Origin: Haloarcula marismortui ATCC 43049
Lineage (GTDB): Archaea > Halobacteriota > Halobacteria > Halobacteriales > Haloarculaceae
Assembly (NCBI RefSeq): GCF_000011085.1
Contig: NC_006396.1
Span: forward strand, 2,108,001-2,172,000
DNA length: 64,000 nucleotides
Reading direction: 5' to 3'
A model generated the notes under the pieces. It saw only the letters and a list, made by a program, of their open reading frames with translations. It was not told the DNA's origin and made no database searches. A program made the position numbers and the translations under genes. Shown piece after piece: positions 9,671-18,123 of the stretch; within the stretch, counting starts at the first letter, position 1; each line of letters begins with the position of its first letter.

Positions 9671-11518
9671 ATGGACAGTAGCGACAGGTTCGAACGGTCG
9701 GCCACGACGACCAGACGACGGGTGCTCAAAGCCGCCGGTGCTGGCGTCGGCCTTACCGCGCTGGGAACCACCGCCAGTACCGGCCAGCAGCCGGACTACT
9801 GGACGGTCGTCGCACTGCCGGACACGCAGGTGTACGCCAAAGAGAGGACACCTTACGCCAAGGACCAGACGCAGTGGATCGCCGACAACACGGCCGCAGA
9901 GAACATCGCGTTCGTCAGCCACGAAGGCGATGTGGTCGACCACGGCGACGACGACGCGGAGTGGCAGTACATAGATGAGGCCATGTCCACGCTCGACGGG
10001 GTGGTCCCCTACGCCACCGTGACGGGCAATCACGACTACGCGACACTATGGGACCGGAATTCCTCTGTTGCCAAGTACCGGGAGTACTTCGGCCCGTCAC
10101 GGTACGAGGGACGGGACTGGTTCGGCGGAGCGGGCCCGAGCAACGGTGACGAAGGTCGGGATAACCTCAACACCTACCAGCTGTTTTCGGCCGGCGGCTA
10201 CGACTTCCTGCATCTCGCTTTAGAGTGGGAGCCACCGGGAACCGTAGACGACCCATCGACCCCACTTGGATGGGGCCAGAGCGTCCTCGACCAGTATCCG
10301 GACCGGGCGGCGATACTCACAACGCACTCGTATCTCCGCGACAAACCACAGCGACGGACCCGGAAGTTGCAGGAAGCGAGCGAAATCGGAAATACGGGTC
10401 AGACCGTCTGGGAAGACCTCGTCTCCCCAAACGACCAGATATTCATGGTCCTCTGTGGCCACTGGCACGAGGGCACAGGCGAGAGTGGCGGAGAGGCCCA
10501 TCAGGTGTCAACAAACGACGCCGGCGCATCAGTGTACGAGTTACTGGCGAACTACCAGTTCCGACCCAACGGCGGGAACGGCTTCATGCGCCGCATCGAG
10601 TTCCGTCCCGGAGATGGGGCAGACGCGCCAGACCGGATTCAGGTTCGGACGTACTCGCCGAGTACGGGAGCCGAAAAGACCGACAGCGACTCGCAGTTCG
10701 GGTTCGACCTCGACTTCGACGCCCGGTTTGGGTCGTCGTCCAAGACGCCGGAGCCAACGGAGACGCCGAAAACGCCAGACGGACCGACGGCCACGTTCCA
10801 GCAGGGGACGGACGGCTACAGCGGGACAACTGATACGATGATACGCGCCGCTGATCCGGAGACGAGCTACAGCACCGCTGAAACACTGTCTATCGACGGC
10901 AGCGACCCAGAGGGGTCGGGCAGTAGCGCGCAGGCACTCCTCCGGTTCGGTAGTATCACCGGGACAGAGAGCGGGCAGATACCGCCCGGGTCGGACGTGA
11001 AACAGGCCACTGTAACGCTTGAGACGTCGGACGCAGGGGATGGCGCAGCGGTCCACCGACTGCGAACGGACTGGAGCGCTGATTCGACATGGGCGTCGCT
11101 GGACGGCGGCGTCCAGGCGGATGGGTCCCAGGCCGTCGCCGATGCGGTCGCACGGACCGGCGCGGTAGAAACAGGTGAGATTTCGATTGATGTAACGGCG
11201 AGCGTAGACGCGTGGGTTAACGGCGCACAGAACGCCGGATGGGTGTTTCGCCCGCTCGGGAACGACGGCTGGGATATCCAGAGCGCCGACAACGCCATAC
11301 CACCGACGCTGACTGTCAGCTACACCCCCGGAGAAACCGTGGCCGGCGACGCCGACGGCGACGGTGACGTCGACACTGACGACGTAGACCGGATCCAGCG
11401 GTCGGTTGCCGGCGAGGACAGTGATATTGACCGGGACGCGGCAGACATCGACGGCGACGGTGACGTCGACATCGGCGATGCTGTTTCCGCCCGAAATCTG
11501 GCGGGGGACGACCAATGA
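9671..11518 (+). CDS. Tat-exported metallophosphoesterase with DNRLRE and dockerin domains
   Basis: The 615-residue protein begins with a twin-arginine signal (TTRRRVLKAAGAGVGLTALG). Next comes a calcineurin-type phosphoesterase (about 40-340) with PDTQVY, EGDVVDHG, GNHDY and CGHWHEG metal-binding boxes. After a Pro/Thr linker (PEPTETPKTPDG), residues about 375-545 look like a DNRLRE beta-sandwich. The C-terminal 60 residues are a dockerin: two Ca-binding repeats, DADGDGDVDTDDVDRIQ and DIDGDGDVDIGDAVSA. Dockerins bind cohesins, and the next gene, overlapping by 4 bases (ATGA), encodes a cohesin-like domain. The enzyme is therefore probably displayed on the cell surface through its neighbour. 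The substrate is unknown. Confidence 0.85.
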   Translation: MDSSDRFERSATTTRRRVLKAAGAGVGLTALGTTASTGQQPDYWTVVALPDTQVYAKERTPYAKDQTQWIADNTAAENIAFVSHEGDVVDHGDDDAEWQYIDEAMSTLDGVVPYATVTGNHDYATLWDRNSSVAKYREYFGPSRYEGRDWFGGAGPSNGDEGRDNLNTYQLFSAGGYDFLHLALEWEPPGTVDDPSTPLGWGQSVLDQYPDRAAILTTHSYLRDKPQRRTRKLQEASEIGNTGQTVWEDLVSPNDQIFMVLCGHWHEGTGESGGEAHQVSTNDAGASVYELLANYQFRPNGGNGFMRRIEFRPGDGADAPDRIQVRTYSPSTGAEKTDSDSQFGFDLDFDARFGSSSKTPEPTETPKTPDGPTATFQQGTDGYSGTTDTMIRAADPETSYSTAETLSIDGSDPEGSGSSAQALLRFGSITGTESGQIPPGSDVKQATVTLETSDAGDGAAVHRLRTDWSADSTWASLDGGVQADGSQAVADAVARTGAVETGEISIDVTASVDAWVNGAQNAGWVFRPLGNDGWDIQSADNAIPPTLTVSYTPGETVAGDADGDGDVDTDDVDRIQRSVAGEDSDIDRDAADIDGDGDVDIGDAVSARNLAGDDQ

Positions 11519-12843
11519 GAACCAGCCGAACGCTTGTCGTCGCCGTTGCCCTCACGGTCGTGGTCGGAACGCTCCCGATAGCGGTCGCCGCACTGGCACC
11601 GGGGTCTGCAAGCGCGATTTCGCTCGATGACACAGTCCCGGAAGCATCCGGCGACGCGCTCTCCGTTGCTCCCGGTGAAACAGTCACCGTGCAGGTCTGG
11701 GCCAACGCAACAGCGGTGCGTGGCTACCAGACCAACGTTACGTTCGACCCCACCATCGCGGAGATCGACAGCGTTGCCGGCAGCGACGACTTCGACAGCC
11801 CCGTCACGAACGTGAACAACGAGGCCGGATGGGTGGCGTTCAATCAGCTTCGGTCCAGAGAGACGAGCGACCCTGTTCTCGCCGAAATCACGCTCACAGT
11901 GCCAGCAGATGCGGCCGGGTCCACACAACTCGCCTTCATCGAAGCGGACACGAAACTGTCGAACAGCGACGGCGAGACTGTCGCACCTGCAGCCTTCAAC
12001 AGTATTGAGCTACGCGTCAACAATGGTTCGACGACTCCAACAGACACCGCGACACCGTCAGGAACAGACACGGCAACGGCTACCGAAACAGCGACCGACA
12101 CTAATGGCGGCGGAGATGGAAACGATACCAACGGTTCTGACGGCAGCAACGACGGCGGTAGCAGTGACAATAGCGACAGCAACGATAGCAATAATGACGA
12201 TGACAACAGCGGTGGGGGTGGGGGCGGAGGCGGTGCTATCTCCCCACCTGAACCATCGTTCTCGGTCATAAACACGTCGCTCAACAGAACATCGGTCGCG
12301 CCCAGACAGTCGGTCATGGTGTCTGGAACCATCGAGAATGCTGGTGACGGGGACGGGACGTTTGAGGCGCGTGTCTATGATAACGGAACAGTGACCGGGA
12401 CGAACGCGAGCGTCGAAATCCCGAACGGAGAACAGCGTCAGGTGAACCTCACAGTCCGGTTCAACTCCTCCGGTGTCCACGCCGTGAAACTCAACACGAC
12501 CAGTGTGGGTAACGTGACCGTTCGGGCGGCAAACAGTACGACGGACGGGACGACGAACGCAACCGGAAACAAGACGACGACTGGGACAGCAACCGTGACC
12601 GTACCATCCACGCCGGATTCGACGGCGTCGGCCACTGTAACCGACACCAAGACGGCCACCACATCACAGGCTGCTGGACAGACGACAGCTTCGGAGGCTG
12701 AGACCGGCACGACAACACCCAACCCGGATACGCAGACGCCAACAACGGACGGCTCCGGCCCCGGCTTCAGTCTCGCCGCCGTTGTCGTCTCGCTGTCGCT
12801 GCTGCTTGGCTGGCTCGGCTATCGACGGGAAGGAGAGCAGTGA
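11515..12843 (+). CDS. Surface-anchored cohesin-like protein with PGF-CTERM tail
   Basis: This 442-residue secreted protein has a signal peptide (about 1-37). A cohesin-like beta-sandwich follows (about 38-170: SVAPGETVTVQVWANATAV, GYQTNVTFDP, then LAEITLTVPADA). A long Asp/Ser/Asn/Gly linker (about 175-240) contains a run of eight or more glycines. A second beta domain of CARDB type spans about 245-345 (SRTSVAPRQ-like start, SGTIENAGDGDGTFEARVYDNG). A Thr-rich stalk with many N-x-S/T sites leads to a C-terminal PGF motif, a hydrophobic helix and Arg residues: the PGF-CTERM signal removed by archaeosortase A before lipid attachment. It overlaps the dockerin gene, so the two products probably bind each other. 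Confidence 0.85.
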   Translation: MRTSRTLVVAVALTVVVGTLPIAVAALAPGSASAISLDDTVPEASGDALSVAPGETVTVQVWANATAVRGYQTNVTFDPTIAEIDSVAGSDDFDSPVTNVNNEAGWVAFNQLRSRETSDPVLAEITLTVPADAAGSTQLAFIEADTKLSNSDGETVAPAAFNSIELRVNNGSTTPTDTATPSGTDTATATETATDTNGGGDGNDTNGSDGSNDGGSSDNSDSNDSNNDDDNSGGGGGGGGAISPPEPSFSVINTSLNRTSVAPRQSVMVSGTIENAGDGDGTFEARVYDNGTVTGTNASVEIPNGEQRQVNLTVRFNSSGVHAVKLNTTSVGNVTVRAANSTTDGTTNATGNKTTTGTATVTVPSTPDSTASATVTDTKTATTSQAAGQTTASEAETGTTTPNPDTQTPTTDGSGPGFSLAAVVVSLSLLLGWLGYRREGEQ

Positions 12844-13129
12844 GTCGCGACCGTCGTCGCGGCTACAGATACTCCGTCGTTTCCACTTCATTCTGCCCAG
12901 CGGAACCCTCCGCCCCGAACGCGGGTGTTACGATAGCCGGTTCTTGTGGAAAGCATTCCTACGGGAAAATACTAGACGGCCGTGCCGATAGGGCGAACAG
13001 ACTCCCTACCCGCAACAGCAACGGTACGTAATCAGTGCAAAGTTTACAATACACCAGGGTAGCATCGGAATTGTCCTGCAAGCGTGACGCTGTCGCTCCT
13101 CCATCACATTCTACATGACGAAAATCTGG
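12844..13129. other. Host DNA between the cohesin gene and the left element boundary
   Basis: These 286 bases run from the cohesin stop codon to the left attachment repeat. Only short frames are present and none reads like a haloarchaeal protein. Before integration, this host DNA would have joined the sequence downstream of tRNA-Ala. Confidence 0.5.
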
Positions 13130-13144
13130 TATGGACTCGCCGGG
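13130..13144. repeat. Left attachment site (attL), 15-bp direct repeat
   Basis: TATGGACTCGCCGGG occurs here and, identically, at 38606-38620, where it covers the last 13 bases of tRNA-Ala(CGC) plus two bases beyond. Flanking bases differ on both sides (G before and T after here; C before and A after at the right). The integrase stops 53 bp inside this repeat. Confidence 0.88.
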
Positions 13145-13197
13145 TAGTAGTCTGAAATTTACACGACAACGGGGGGTTGTGTTTGGTAATGGTCATG

Positions 13198-14220
13198 TTA
13201 GATTCGCTCCAGTTGCTTCTTTCGAACCGCCATTTTCTCCTGATTCGTCCGCACGTCGTAGTGCTCGTACAGCACTTCGAGCGATACGTCGCATCGCTCG
13301 CTGACGATCTCCGGAGACACGTCGCTGTTCAGGTGGTAGGTAATACTGCCACGTCGGAGTCCGTGGGGTGACCGGGAAGACGGGCATTTACTGTGGGCCG
13401 CACGCGAACCCAGTGCCTCGCAGGTCGACGGGTCCGACGGGTCGGCGTCGTGTGGACAGCCATTGAGAACGCACGGCTGGGTGAGCTTGTTCACCCACTT
13501 GTAGATGGTATCACCTGCGGGCCGGCCGTGCTGCGAGGTGATGAGTGGCTTCCGGCCGTAGTCGTCGGTTCGCTCGTAGCGGTCCGGGTTGTCGAGATAA
13601 TCGTCGACGACCTGGTAATCACTCGGACCAAGGTAGACCCACCGCTCGCCGTCTTCACCGTTCTTGAGTTTCGTTCCCTCGTCGATTCGGTGCTCAAGCA
13701 CCAGCGCATAGTCGTCGGGCCGAAGGTCGTCAACGTCCAGTGACCGAAGGGCCGACCGGCGCATTGCCGTCTTCCATAGGATCAGGAAGACAACGTGGTC
13801 CCGGCTCGCGTAACGGTAGTCGTGAAGAAAGTCGAGTATCTGGTGTGCCCGATCTGCGCTCAGATGGACCTCGCGGCTTTCGGCTCCGTCGGGCAGCTCG
13901 GGAGCATGGACCTTCTCGGCCAGCCCATCGTCGACGCCCTCGATGTCGGCCCAATATCGGAGCGCTTCACGAATCGTCGATAGTTGCTTCTGGAGGGTCA
14001 GCGCCGCGATGTCACCCCGTCGCCAGGCCACGAAGTCAGCCAGATCGCGGCCAGTGAGGTTGTTCAGGTTCTCGATGTCGCGCTCCTCACACCATTCGTT
14101 GAAGAATCGGAGTCGCGTCTTCGCGTTCCGCATCGTACTCTCGCGAACGGACGGTTCGCGGTGTCGGAGGAACCGCTCGATACCTTCCTCCGGCGAGAGA
14201 TCCATCAGATCCTCGCTCAT
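13198..14220 (-). CDS. int: Tyrosine recombinase / integrase of the element
   Basis: This 340-residue enzyme catalyses site-specific recombination between the element and the tRNA-Ala site. A SAM-like N-terminal core-binding domain (about 10-105) precedes the catalytic domain. Box I is TAMRRSALRSL (Arg154), box II is SPHGLRR (His286, Arg289), and Tyr321 in EHYD is the probable nucleophile. Four cysteines (250, 255, 267, 279) form an insertion just before box II, a pattern common in haloarchaeal virus integrases and possibly zinc-binding. It lies 53 bp from attL. Its start overlaps the stop of the small zinc protein upstream (ATGA), so both share a transcript. Confidence 0.92.
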   Translation of the reverse strand: MSEDLMDLSPEEGIERFLRHREPSVRESTMRNAKTRLRFFNEWCEERDIENLNNLTGRDLADFVAWRRGDIAALTLQKQLSTIREALRYWADIEGVDDGLAEKVHAPELPDGAESREVHLSADRAHQILDFLHDYRYASRDHVVFLILWKTAMRRSALRSLDVDDLRPDDYALVLEHRIDEGTKLKNGEDGERWVYLGPSDYQVVDDYLDNPDRYERTDDYGRKPLITSQHGRPAGDTIYKWVNKLTQPCVLNGCPHDADPSDPSTCEALGSRAAHSKCPSSRSPHGLRRGSITYHLNSDVSPEIVSERCDVSLEVLYEHYDVRTNQEKMAVRKKQLERI

Positions 14221-14339
14221 GCTTGCCCCCGCTTTCGCTTCCGGTAACAGCCCAGACAGCGGGACTCACCGGGATAGCAGAAGTTCTCACAGCCGTCCGT
14301 TTCGCATTTATCCACGTCTTCGATGACGCGGTCGCTCAC
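14217..14339 (-). CDS. Small cysteine-rich protein co-transcribed with the integrase
   Basis: A 40-residue frame starts at GTG 14339 and ends at TGA 14217-14219, overlapping the integrase ATG by four bases. The sequence DKCETDGCENFCYPGESRCLGCYRKRKRG has five Cys and a basic tail, consistent with a one-zinc ribbon. Small proteins translationally coupled to the integrase occur in the temperate pleolipovirus SNJ2, where accessory proteins assist integration; a similar role here is inferred from position. The GTG start is chosen because it gives the full ribbon. Confidence 0.7.
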   Translation of the reverse strand: MSDRVIEDVDKCETDGCENFCYPGESRCLGCYRKRKRGQA

Positions 14340-14645
14340 GCACACGCACCTCCAGACGGGACGTACCGGTCTCCGCAGGTTGGTCGACTGGCTATACCAC
14401 TGCTCGTTGGGCTACTTTCAATAGCCCGCTCGTTCTCGTCTTTCATGGGTCGTCTAAGCCTCAAACGGGAAACGACCCACCCGGCGTGTGCCAGCACGCC
14501 GGACCTTTCTGGTCCGATGGGCGGGTCACTTCACCTGTATAACGCCTCTACTGAAATACTTTTCTGTGAATTGCACAGATTAATCTGTGCTACTACGCTG
14601 AGATACAAGTGATTGCAAATAGATGTCTAATGCACCGATACACCT
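14340..14645. other. Hairpin-rich gap between integrase operon and repressor gene
   Basis: Between two divergent transcripts lie five inverted repeats in about 180 bases: 14409-14427 (GGGCTA/TAGCCC), 14447-14478 (GGGTCGT/ACGACCC), 14481-14502 (CCGGCGTG/CACGCCGG, 6-base loop), 14501-14515 (GGACC/GGTCC, 5-base loop) and a perfect 18-bp palindrome at 14573-14590. No gene is seen. The stretch probably holds both promoters and operators for the lysogeny decision; a replication or recombination role is also possible. Confidence 0.6.
14564..14590. promoter_or_regulatory. Palindromic operator candidate upstream of the PhiH1-like repressor
   Basis: GCACAGATTAATCTGTGC at 14573-14590 is a perfect 18-bp palindrome ending 55 bases before the repressor ATG. 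A second copy of the arm, CTGTG at 14564-14568, pairs with CACAG at 14574-14578. Overlapping dyads next to a winged-helix repressor gene suggest autoregulation and control of the divergent integrase operon. The binding protein is inferred from position. Confidence 0.55.
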
Positions 14646-14945
14646 ATGAGTTCCACAGCCACACCGCTTGATGTGCCTAGGCAGCGTGCTGATTGGATGA
14701 CTCAGACTGACGAAGCAATTCTGGAAACGATTCGAGATGAAGGGAACATGACTCCCCAAGCTCTCGATGATACTTTCGACATAGCCGCTGCCAACTACGC
14801 CCGTGATCGACTCTCTGAGCTTACCCGGTACGGGCTGGTCGAGAAGATCGGGCGCGGTCTCTACCGACTGACCGATGACGGGCGTGCATTCCTCAACGAG
14901 GAACTCGACGCCAGCGAACTCGCACCTGTCGAAGACGCCGACTGA
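14646..14945 (+). CDS. PhiH1-repressor-like winged-helix protein
   Basis: The 99-residue protein has a winged-helix domain (about 18-85): WMTQTDEAILETIRDEGNMTPQALDDTF, then YARDRLSELTRYGLVEKIGRGLYRLTDDGRAFL. This is the typical PhiH1-repressor type found in haloarchaeal viruses and proviruses, where it represses lytic transcription. It is divergent from the integrase operon and preceded by a perfect palindrome, as expected of an autoregulated lysogeny repressor. The target is inferred. Confidence 0.8.
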   Translation: MSSTATPLDVPRQRADWMTQTDEAILETIRDEGNMTPQALDDTFDIAAANYARDRLSELTRYGLVEKIGRGLYRLTDDGRAFLNEELDASELAPVEDAD

Positions 14946-14952
14946 CATTCTC

Positions 14953-15189
14953 TTAGACCCTCGCGAGTCGTGCCGTCACGTCACCGGCCCACTCCGGTAA
15001 TTCGAGATCGGCTAACTTGCCGTCGTGCCAGCTCGTCACGATCTCTGTATCGCCGTCGCGGGCCACGTCGACGCGCCACTTCCGGCCGTCTTCTGCGGTG
15101 ATGTCGAACCGCGCACCACCATCCCCGAGAGCTTTGATGTGCTCGACGTTCACCTCCTCACCAGTGTAGACTTCGATTGTTCCTTCCAT
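14953..15189 (-). CDS. Small hypothetical protein, halovirus-type
   Basis: The 78-residue acidic protein starts EGTIEVYTGEEVNVEHIKALG and continues with RFDITAEDGRKWRVDVARDGDTEIVTSWHDGKLADLELPEW. Secondary structure looks mostly beta. It lies 7 bp from the end of the convergent repressor gene. I recognise no named domain; its acidic composition and codon use look like a real haloarchaeal gene. Confidence 0.6.
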   Translation of the reverse strand: MEGTIEVYTGEEVNVEHIKALGDGGARFDITAEDGRKWRVDVARDGDTEIVTSWHDGKLADLELPEWAGDVTARLARV

Positions 15190-15308
15190 ACACTGTGGGC
15201 TGAGGGGAAGAAACGGGTTAAAAAGGTACTATACTTCCGAGAGGCCGAACCTCAGAGCATCTTCAAAATTCCTTGAAAACTCTCTACTGGTCGGTACTGA
15301 TGGTCTAC

Positions 15309-15497
15309 TTATGAATTAACGTCTAGATCATCTCCGCTTTTATGGCCAACGATTTGCCGGATTCTCTCTCGAGGAATACAGTGTCGGTTGATGTTACTAT
15401 TCGAATCTTCAATCCTTGCAACAACCCACTCGTCGTGGACTTCTACGTGTGTGGCAGTCTTGTCTTCCGTATCGTCGTTGAACTCGATTACACTCAT
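15309..15497 (-). CDS. Small hypothetical protein
   Basis: A 62-residue acidic frame: SVIEFNDDTEDKTATHVEVHDEWVVARIEDSNSNINRHCIPRERIRQIVG reads in two beta-like halves and ends in DDLDVNS. No family is recognised. The protein is acidic and soluble, and the region is richer in A+T than the host. It could be a small regulator, but there is no direct evidence. Confidence 0.5.
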   Translation of the reverse strand: MSVIEFNDDTEDKTATHVEVHDEWVVARIEDSNSNINRHCIPRERIRQIVGHKSGDDLDVNS

Positions 15498-15701
15498 GCG
15501 GATGTGTACACGAGTAACATTGTGAAAGGGGTTGGGTTGTCACATTGATGGCTGAAAAAGCGTATCTACTGGAAAAATGTATGGTTGATATCAAGTTTTC
15601 ACATAGAGTGACGAATTATCACGTTGGCCACCACAGCAGGTCGGTAAGAGCTGAATGGGTATTGGCAGCTCTGAAAAGGCGAGTGTTTCATACACTACAA
15701 A

Positions 15702-15711
15702 GACTTAATTA
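15702..15711 (+). promoter_or_regulatory. TATA-like box for the zinc-finger gene
   Basis: The A+T-rich run GACTTAATTA lies about 26-35 bases upstream of ATG 15737. That spacing fits a leaderless haloarchaeal transcript and supports the downstream start codon over the one at 15545. Confidence 0.4.
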
Positions 15712-15736
15712 TGATTCTTTCATTTGTACTAAGACC

Positions 15737-16255
15737 ATGGGACTCAATATTGATGGGCTTATGTCTGCGGTGGAGCAATCTGATAACGATGGGAATGGCT
15801 CTAGCGATGGATCAGGAAAGACGCGACATACAAATGACGAGCCAGCAGTTATTTGTCCTGCTGATGGATGTGATTTCAGTGGTGCAAATCGAAGGATAGG
15901 CCCTCATATACGTATGAGTAGCGGTGATGGTCATGGGCCGAAATTCGAGGTTCCAGAACACCTCAGTGTTGACTCAGCTGAATCTGCTGGTACTGAAAAG
16001 GTAGCAATGGAATATCCGAATAAGCAAAAGATCGGGGAAGAAACTCGATACTGTCCATTTTGCCGAGATACCTTTACAGGGCAGCATATCATGAAGCACC
16101 TTGGAGCAAAAGCGGGGAGAGACAACCATCCTGAGTCACCGACTACAACGTTTGAAACAGAAGATTTTGCTGTCGTCGAAACTGATGTTGATGGGAATAT
16201 AACAGCTGTTCTTGAGGAAGGAAAAGGGGACCCGTCTATACTGATTGACGACTGA
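15737..16255 (+). CDS. Protein with two zinc-finger-like motifs
   Basis: The 172-residue acidic protein has two separated metal-binding patterns. The first, near residue 38, is ICPADGCDFSGANRRIGPHI with a later His; the second, near 100, is YCPFCRDTFTGQHIMKHLG. The Cys-Cys-His-His layout suggests nucleic-acid binding. The C-terminus is acidic with a short beta-rich end (FAVVETDVDGNITAVLEEG). The frame stays open to 15545, but the extra 64 residues are basic and aromatic-rich, unlike the rest. A TATA-like box 26 bases upstream also favours 15737. The sequence is A+T-rich. Confidence 0.6.
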   Translation: MGLNIDGLMSAVEQSDNDGNGSSDGSGKTRHTNDEPAVICPADGCDFSGANRRIGPHIRMSSGDGHGPKFEVPEHLSVDSAESAGTEKVAMEYPNKQKIGEETRYCPFCRDTFTGQHIMKHLGAKAGRDNHPESPTTTFETEDFAVVETDVDGNITAVLEEGKGDPSILIDD

Positions 16256-16333
16256 GCGACTTCTTCTTACTAAATATAATAGAAGTACAATCAAAAATAG
16301 TTCTGATATCAATTAGACCTAATGATTGCTGAA

Positions 16334-17386
16334 TCAAATAACGTGATTCAGCAAAACCTGTGCGACTACTTGTCGATCACGAACTCGATATACCCGGTGA
16401 CGGTTTTCTCCTTCTATCTCAACCAAGTCATACTCTACCAATTTCGATAGCTTTGTCCGCCGCGCTCGCTCCGAAATCGGAGTCTGCTCACGCCCACGGT
16501 ACGCCTGATCAGCGACGGCATCGTACCGGTCGTGTAGTTCACCTGCCTCCAGCCGATCGCCCACGCGGATCAGTTCGTACAGCAGTTGATGATGGAACGG
16601 CAGTGACTCCAGATTCAACTCACGGATATGCCGTCGCGCCCGCTCGAACGACTCTCTCACATCCTCGTCGGTAATTCGATCATGTTGCAGCTCCTCCGCC
16701 CGAAGTGCAGCCTGTCGGAGTGCCTGTATCCCGTTCCGTGCAACACCAGCTACCTCATCAGCTATTGTCTCCAACTGCTCGCGGGTGACCGATTCCGACG
16801 GAAGCCCAAGGTTCGCCCGTGCTTCGAGAATGTCCGCCAGTTCATCGACACTGTAGCGGTCCAGTCCGAACTCCGCGAATGACAGCCGCCGCCGGAGTCT
16901 CCCATCAAGTCGGGATAGCCACTCATCTGGGTCGTGGCAGATCACGACGACAGACAGGTTCTCGACATCAACCAGCCGATTCAGTGCATCAGTCGATGGG
17001 AGACCGTCAGCCTCGTCGAGGACGACGATCACCGGACTGGTGACGCGCTCCTGAAGCTGGATACAAAGATCTTCGCGAGGGACGTTCACCGACGGGTCAC
17101 TACCGGGGAGATCGTGAAGGACCGAGCGGACAACACCAGCAGTCGTTTTCCCGAGGCAGCGAACATGGGCTGTCTGAACGTCGGCGTGTCCAGTGAGCTT
17201 CCGTAGGGAGTGCCGGGTCAGCGCCGTCTTCCCTACGCCCGGTGGGCCGTGGACCAGTACGTCGTGGGCTTGATCGCCACCAAGTGCCGGTTCCCACGCA
17301 CGGGAGAGGTGGTCAACGGCGGCTTCTCGATGGAGGAGGCGACGCGGGAGGTGCTCGTCGTCGAAGACAGCAGGGTCGGCGATCAT
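16334..17386 (-). CDS. Orc1/Cdc6-family replication initiator
   Basis: The 350-residue AAA+ protein would bind and open a replication origin. Walker A is GPPGVGKT (47-54), Walker B is VIVVLDEAD near 118, and sensor-2-type helices (VTREQLETIADEVAGVARNGIQALRQA) follow. The C-terminal winged helix includes LLYELIRVG and the basic SERARRTKLSKLVEYDLVEIEG. ATG 17386 is chosen because a TATA-like box sits 27 bases upstream and the extension to 17467 is not acidic. It belongs to the short accessory Orc1/Cdc6 forms found on haloarchaeal plasmids and integrated elements. Confidence 0.88.
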   Translation of the reverse strand: MIADPAVFDDEHLPRRLLHREAAVDHLSRAWEPALGGDQAHDVLVHGPPGVGKTALTRHSLRKLTGHADVQTAHVRCLGKTTAGVVRSVLHDLPGSDPSVNVPREDLCIQLQERVTSPVIVVLDEADGLPSTDALNRLVDVENLSVVVICHDPDEWLSRLDGRLRRRLSFAEFGLDRYSVDELADILEARANLGLPSESVTREQLETIADEVAGVARNGIQALRQAALRAEELQHDRITDEDVRESFERARRHIRELNLESLPFHHQLLYELIRVGDRLEAGELHDRYDAVADQAYRGREQTPISERARRTKLSKLVEYDLVEIEGENRHRVYRVRDRQVVAQVLLNHVI

Positions 17387-17412
17387 GCTGGGTGAGGGTG
17401 AGAACAGACAGG

Positions 17413-17421
17413 GATATAAAC
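17413..17421 (-). promoter_or_regulatory. TATA-like box for orc1/cdc6
   Basis: On the minus strand GTTTATATC sits 27 bases upstream of ATG 17386, the expected TATA spacing for a leaderless haloarchaeal mRNA. The 218-bp gap upstream of the gene is A+T-rich and may also hold an origin, but I could not identify clear origin recognition boxes. Confidence 0.5.
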
Positions 17422-17604
17422 TGGTGCGACACTTCCGAGAGAAAATCAAATAACTCGCCAGACACACATAGCGGAGCCCTGCTGTGAAGGCAGATGGTTA
17501 CGTTGATTTGATTGTTGGCTGTAATATAGAATGACAAAAAAAGTAGGATTCGAAATCGTGAGACAACGAATAGTTTCAAGTTCTTATTTCTCGTTGTCCT
17601 GTCT

Positions 17605-18123
17605 GTGAAACGTCGAACTGTTTATGTAATCGGCTTTGGGATTGCCATGTCTCTGGGTGCTGGGCTGGCAGTGGGTGGATTGGTTATCGCAGATGTATTT
17701 CCTACTACTTCTGGTAGCCCACAACCATCTACAGAGACACCCGTATCACAGAGCACAGTCCAGACCGCTACAGCAACATCTGACTCGGATGACTCTATTG
17801 AGATTAAATCGCCTGAGCCGGTTTCAACTCCAGGCCCCGAGATTGCATTCTATTCTCAGCGGTCACAGAGTGGTGAGGGATACTATGTTGAAGCCGGAGT
17901 GAATACGTGGGGTGCAGCGGAATCAATTATAATCAAGTATCAGGGTGAAGAGGTGGAGCGAATTGCCAGCGGTGAAACGGAAGTCATTGCTTCTGGAACT
18001 TCATCAAATACCCTTGACCCTCTTCCAGAGGGTGCTGAACTCGTTGCGTATGCCCGTGATGGGGGGAGCCAGACCGAGATCTTCCGGTGGGAAGTTGAAT
18101 TAGGTGGCGGGTCAAACGTATAG
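17605..18123 (+). CDS. Exported or membrane-anchored hypothetical protein
   Basis: The 172-residue product starts at GTG with a basic KRRTVYVIGFGIAMSLGAGLAVGGLVIA segment, which could be a signal peptide or anchor. A Ser/Thr/Pro-rich linker (about 35-75) follows, then a small beta domain (YYVEAGVNTWGAAESIIIKYQGEEVERIASGETEVI). It resembles the archaeal pilin-like class in layout, but no clear pilin cleavage motif is seen. The A+T content is raised compared with the host. Function is unknown. Confidence 0.55.
   Translation: MKRRTVYVIGFGIAMSLGAGLAVGGLVIADVFPTTSGSPQPSTETPVSQSTVQTATATSDSDDSIEIKSPEPVSTPGPEIAFYSQRSQSGEGYYVEAGVNTWGAAESIIIKYQGEEVERIASGETEVIASGTSSNTLDPLPEGAELVAYARDGGSQTEIFRWEVELGGGSNV

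Noticed and set aside
9352-9681. A 109-codon plus-strand frame upstream of the phosphoesterase
   Set aside because: The product is basic and rich in Arg, Cys and Trp, unlike acidic haloarchaeal proteins, and overlaps the real start.
12100-12240. Repetitive Asp/Ser/Gly codon run, as a possible DNA repeat
   Set aside because: It encodes the low-complexity linker of the cohesin-like surface protein and stays in frame.
15545-15736. Upstream extension of the zinc-finger gene
   Set aside because: The extra residues are basic and aromatic-rich, and a TATA-like box lies inside the extension just before ATG 15737.
17387-17604. Replication origin next to orc1/cdc6
   Set aside because: The gap is A+T-rich, but I could not find repeated origin recognition boxes, so an origin is not claimed.
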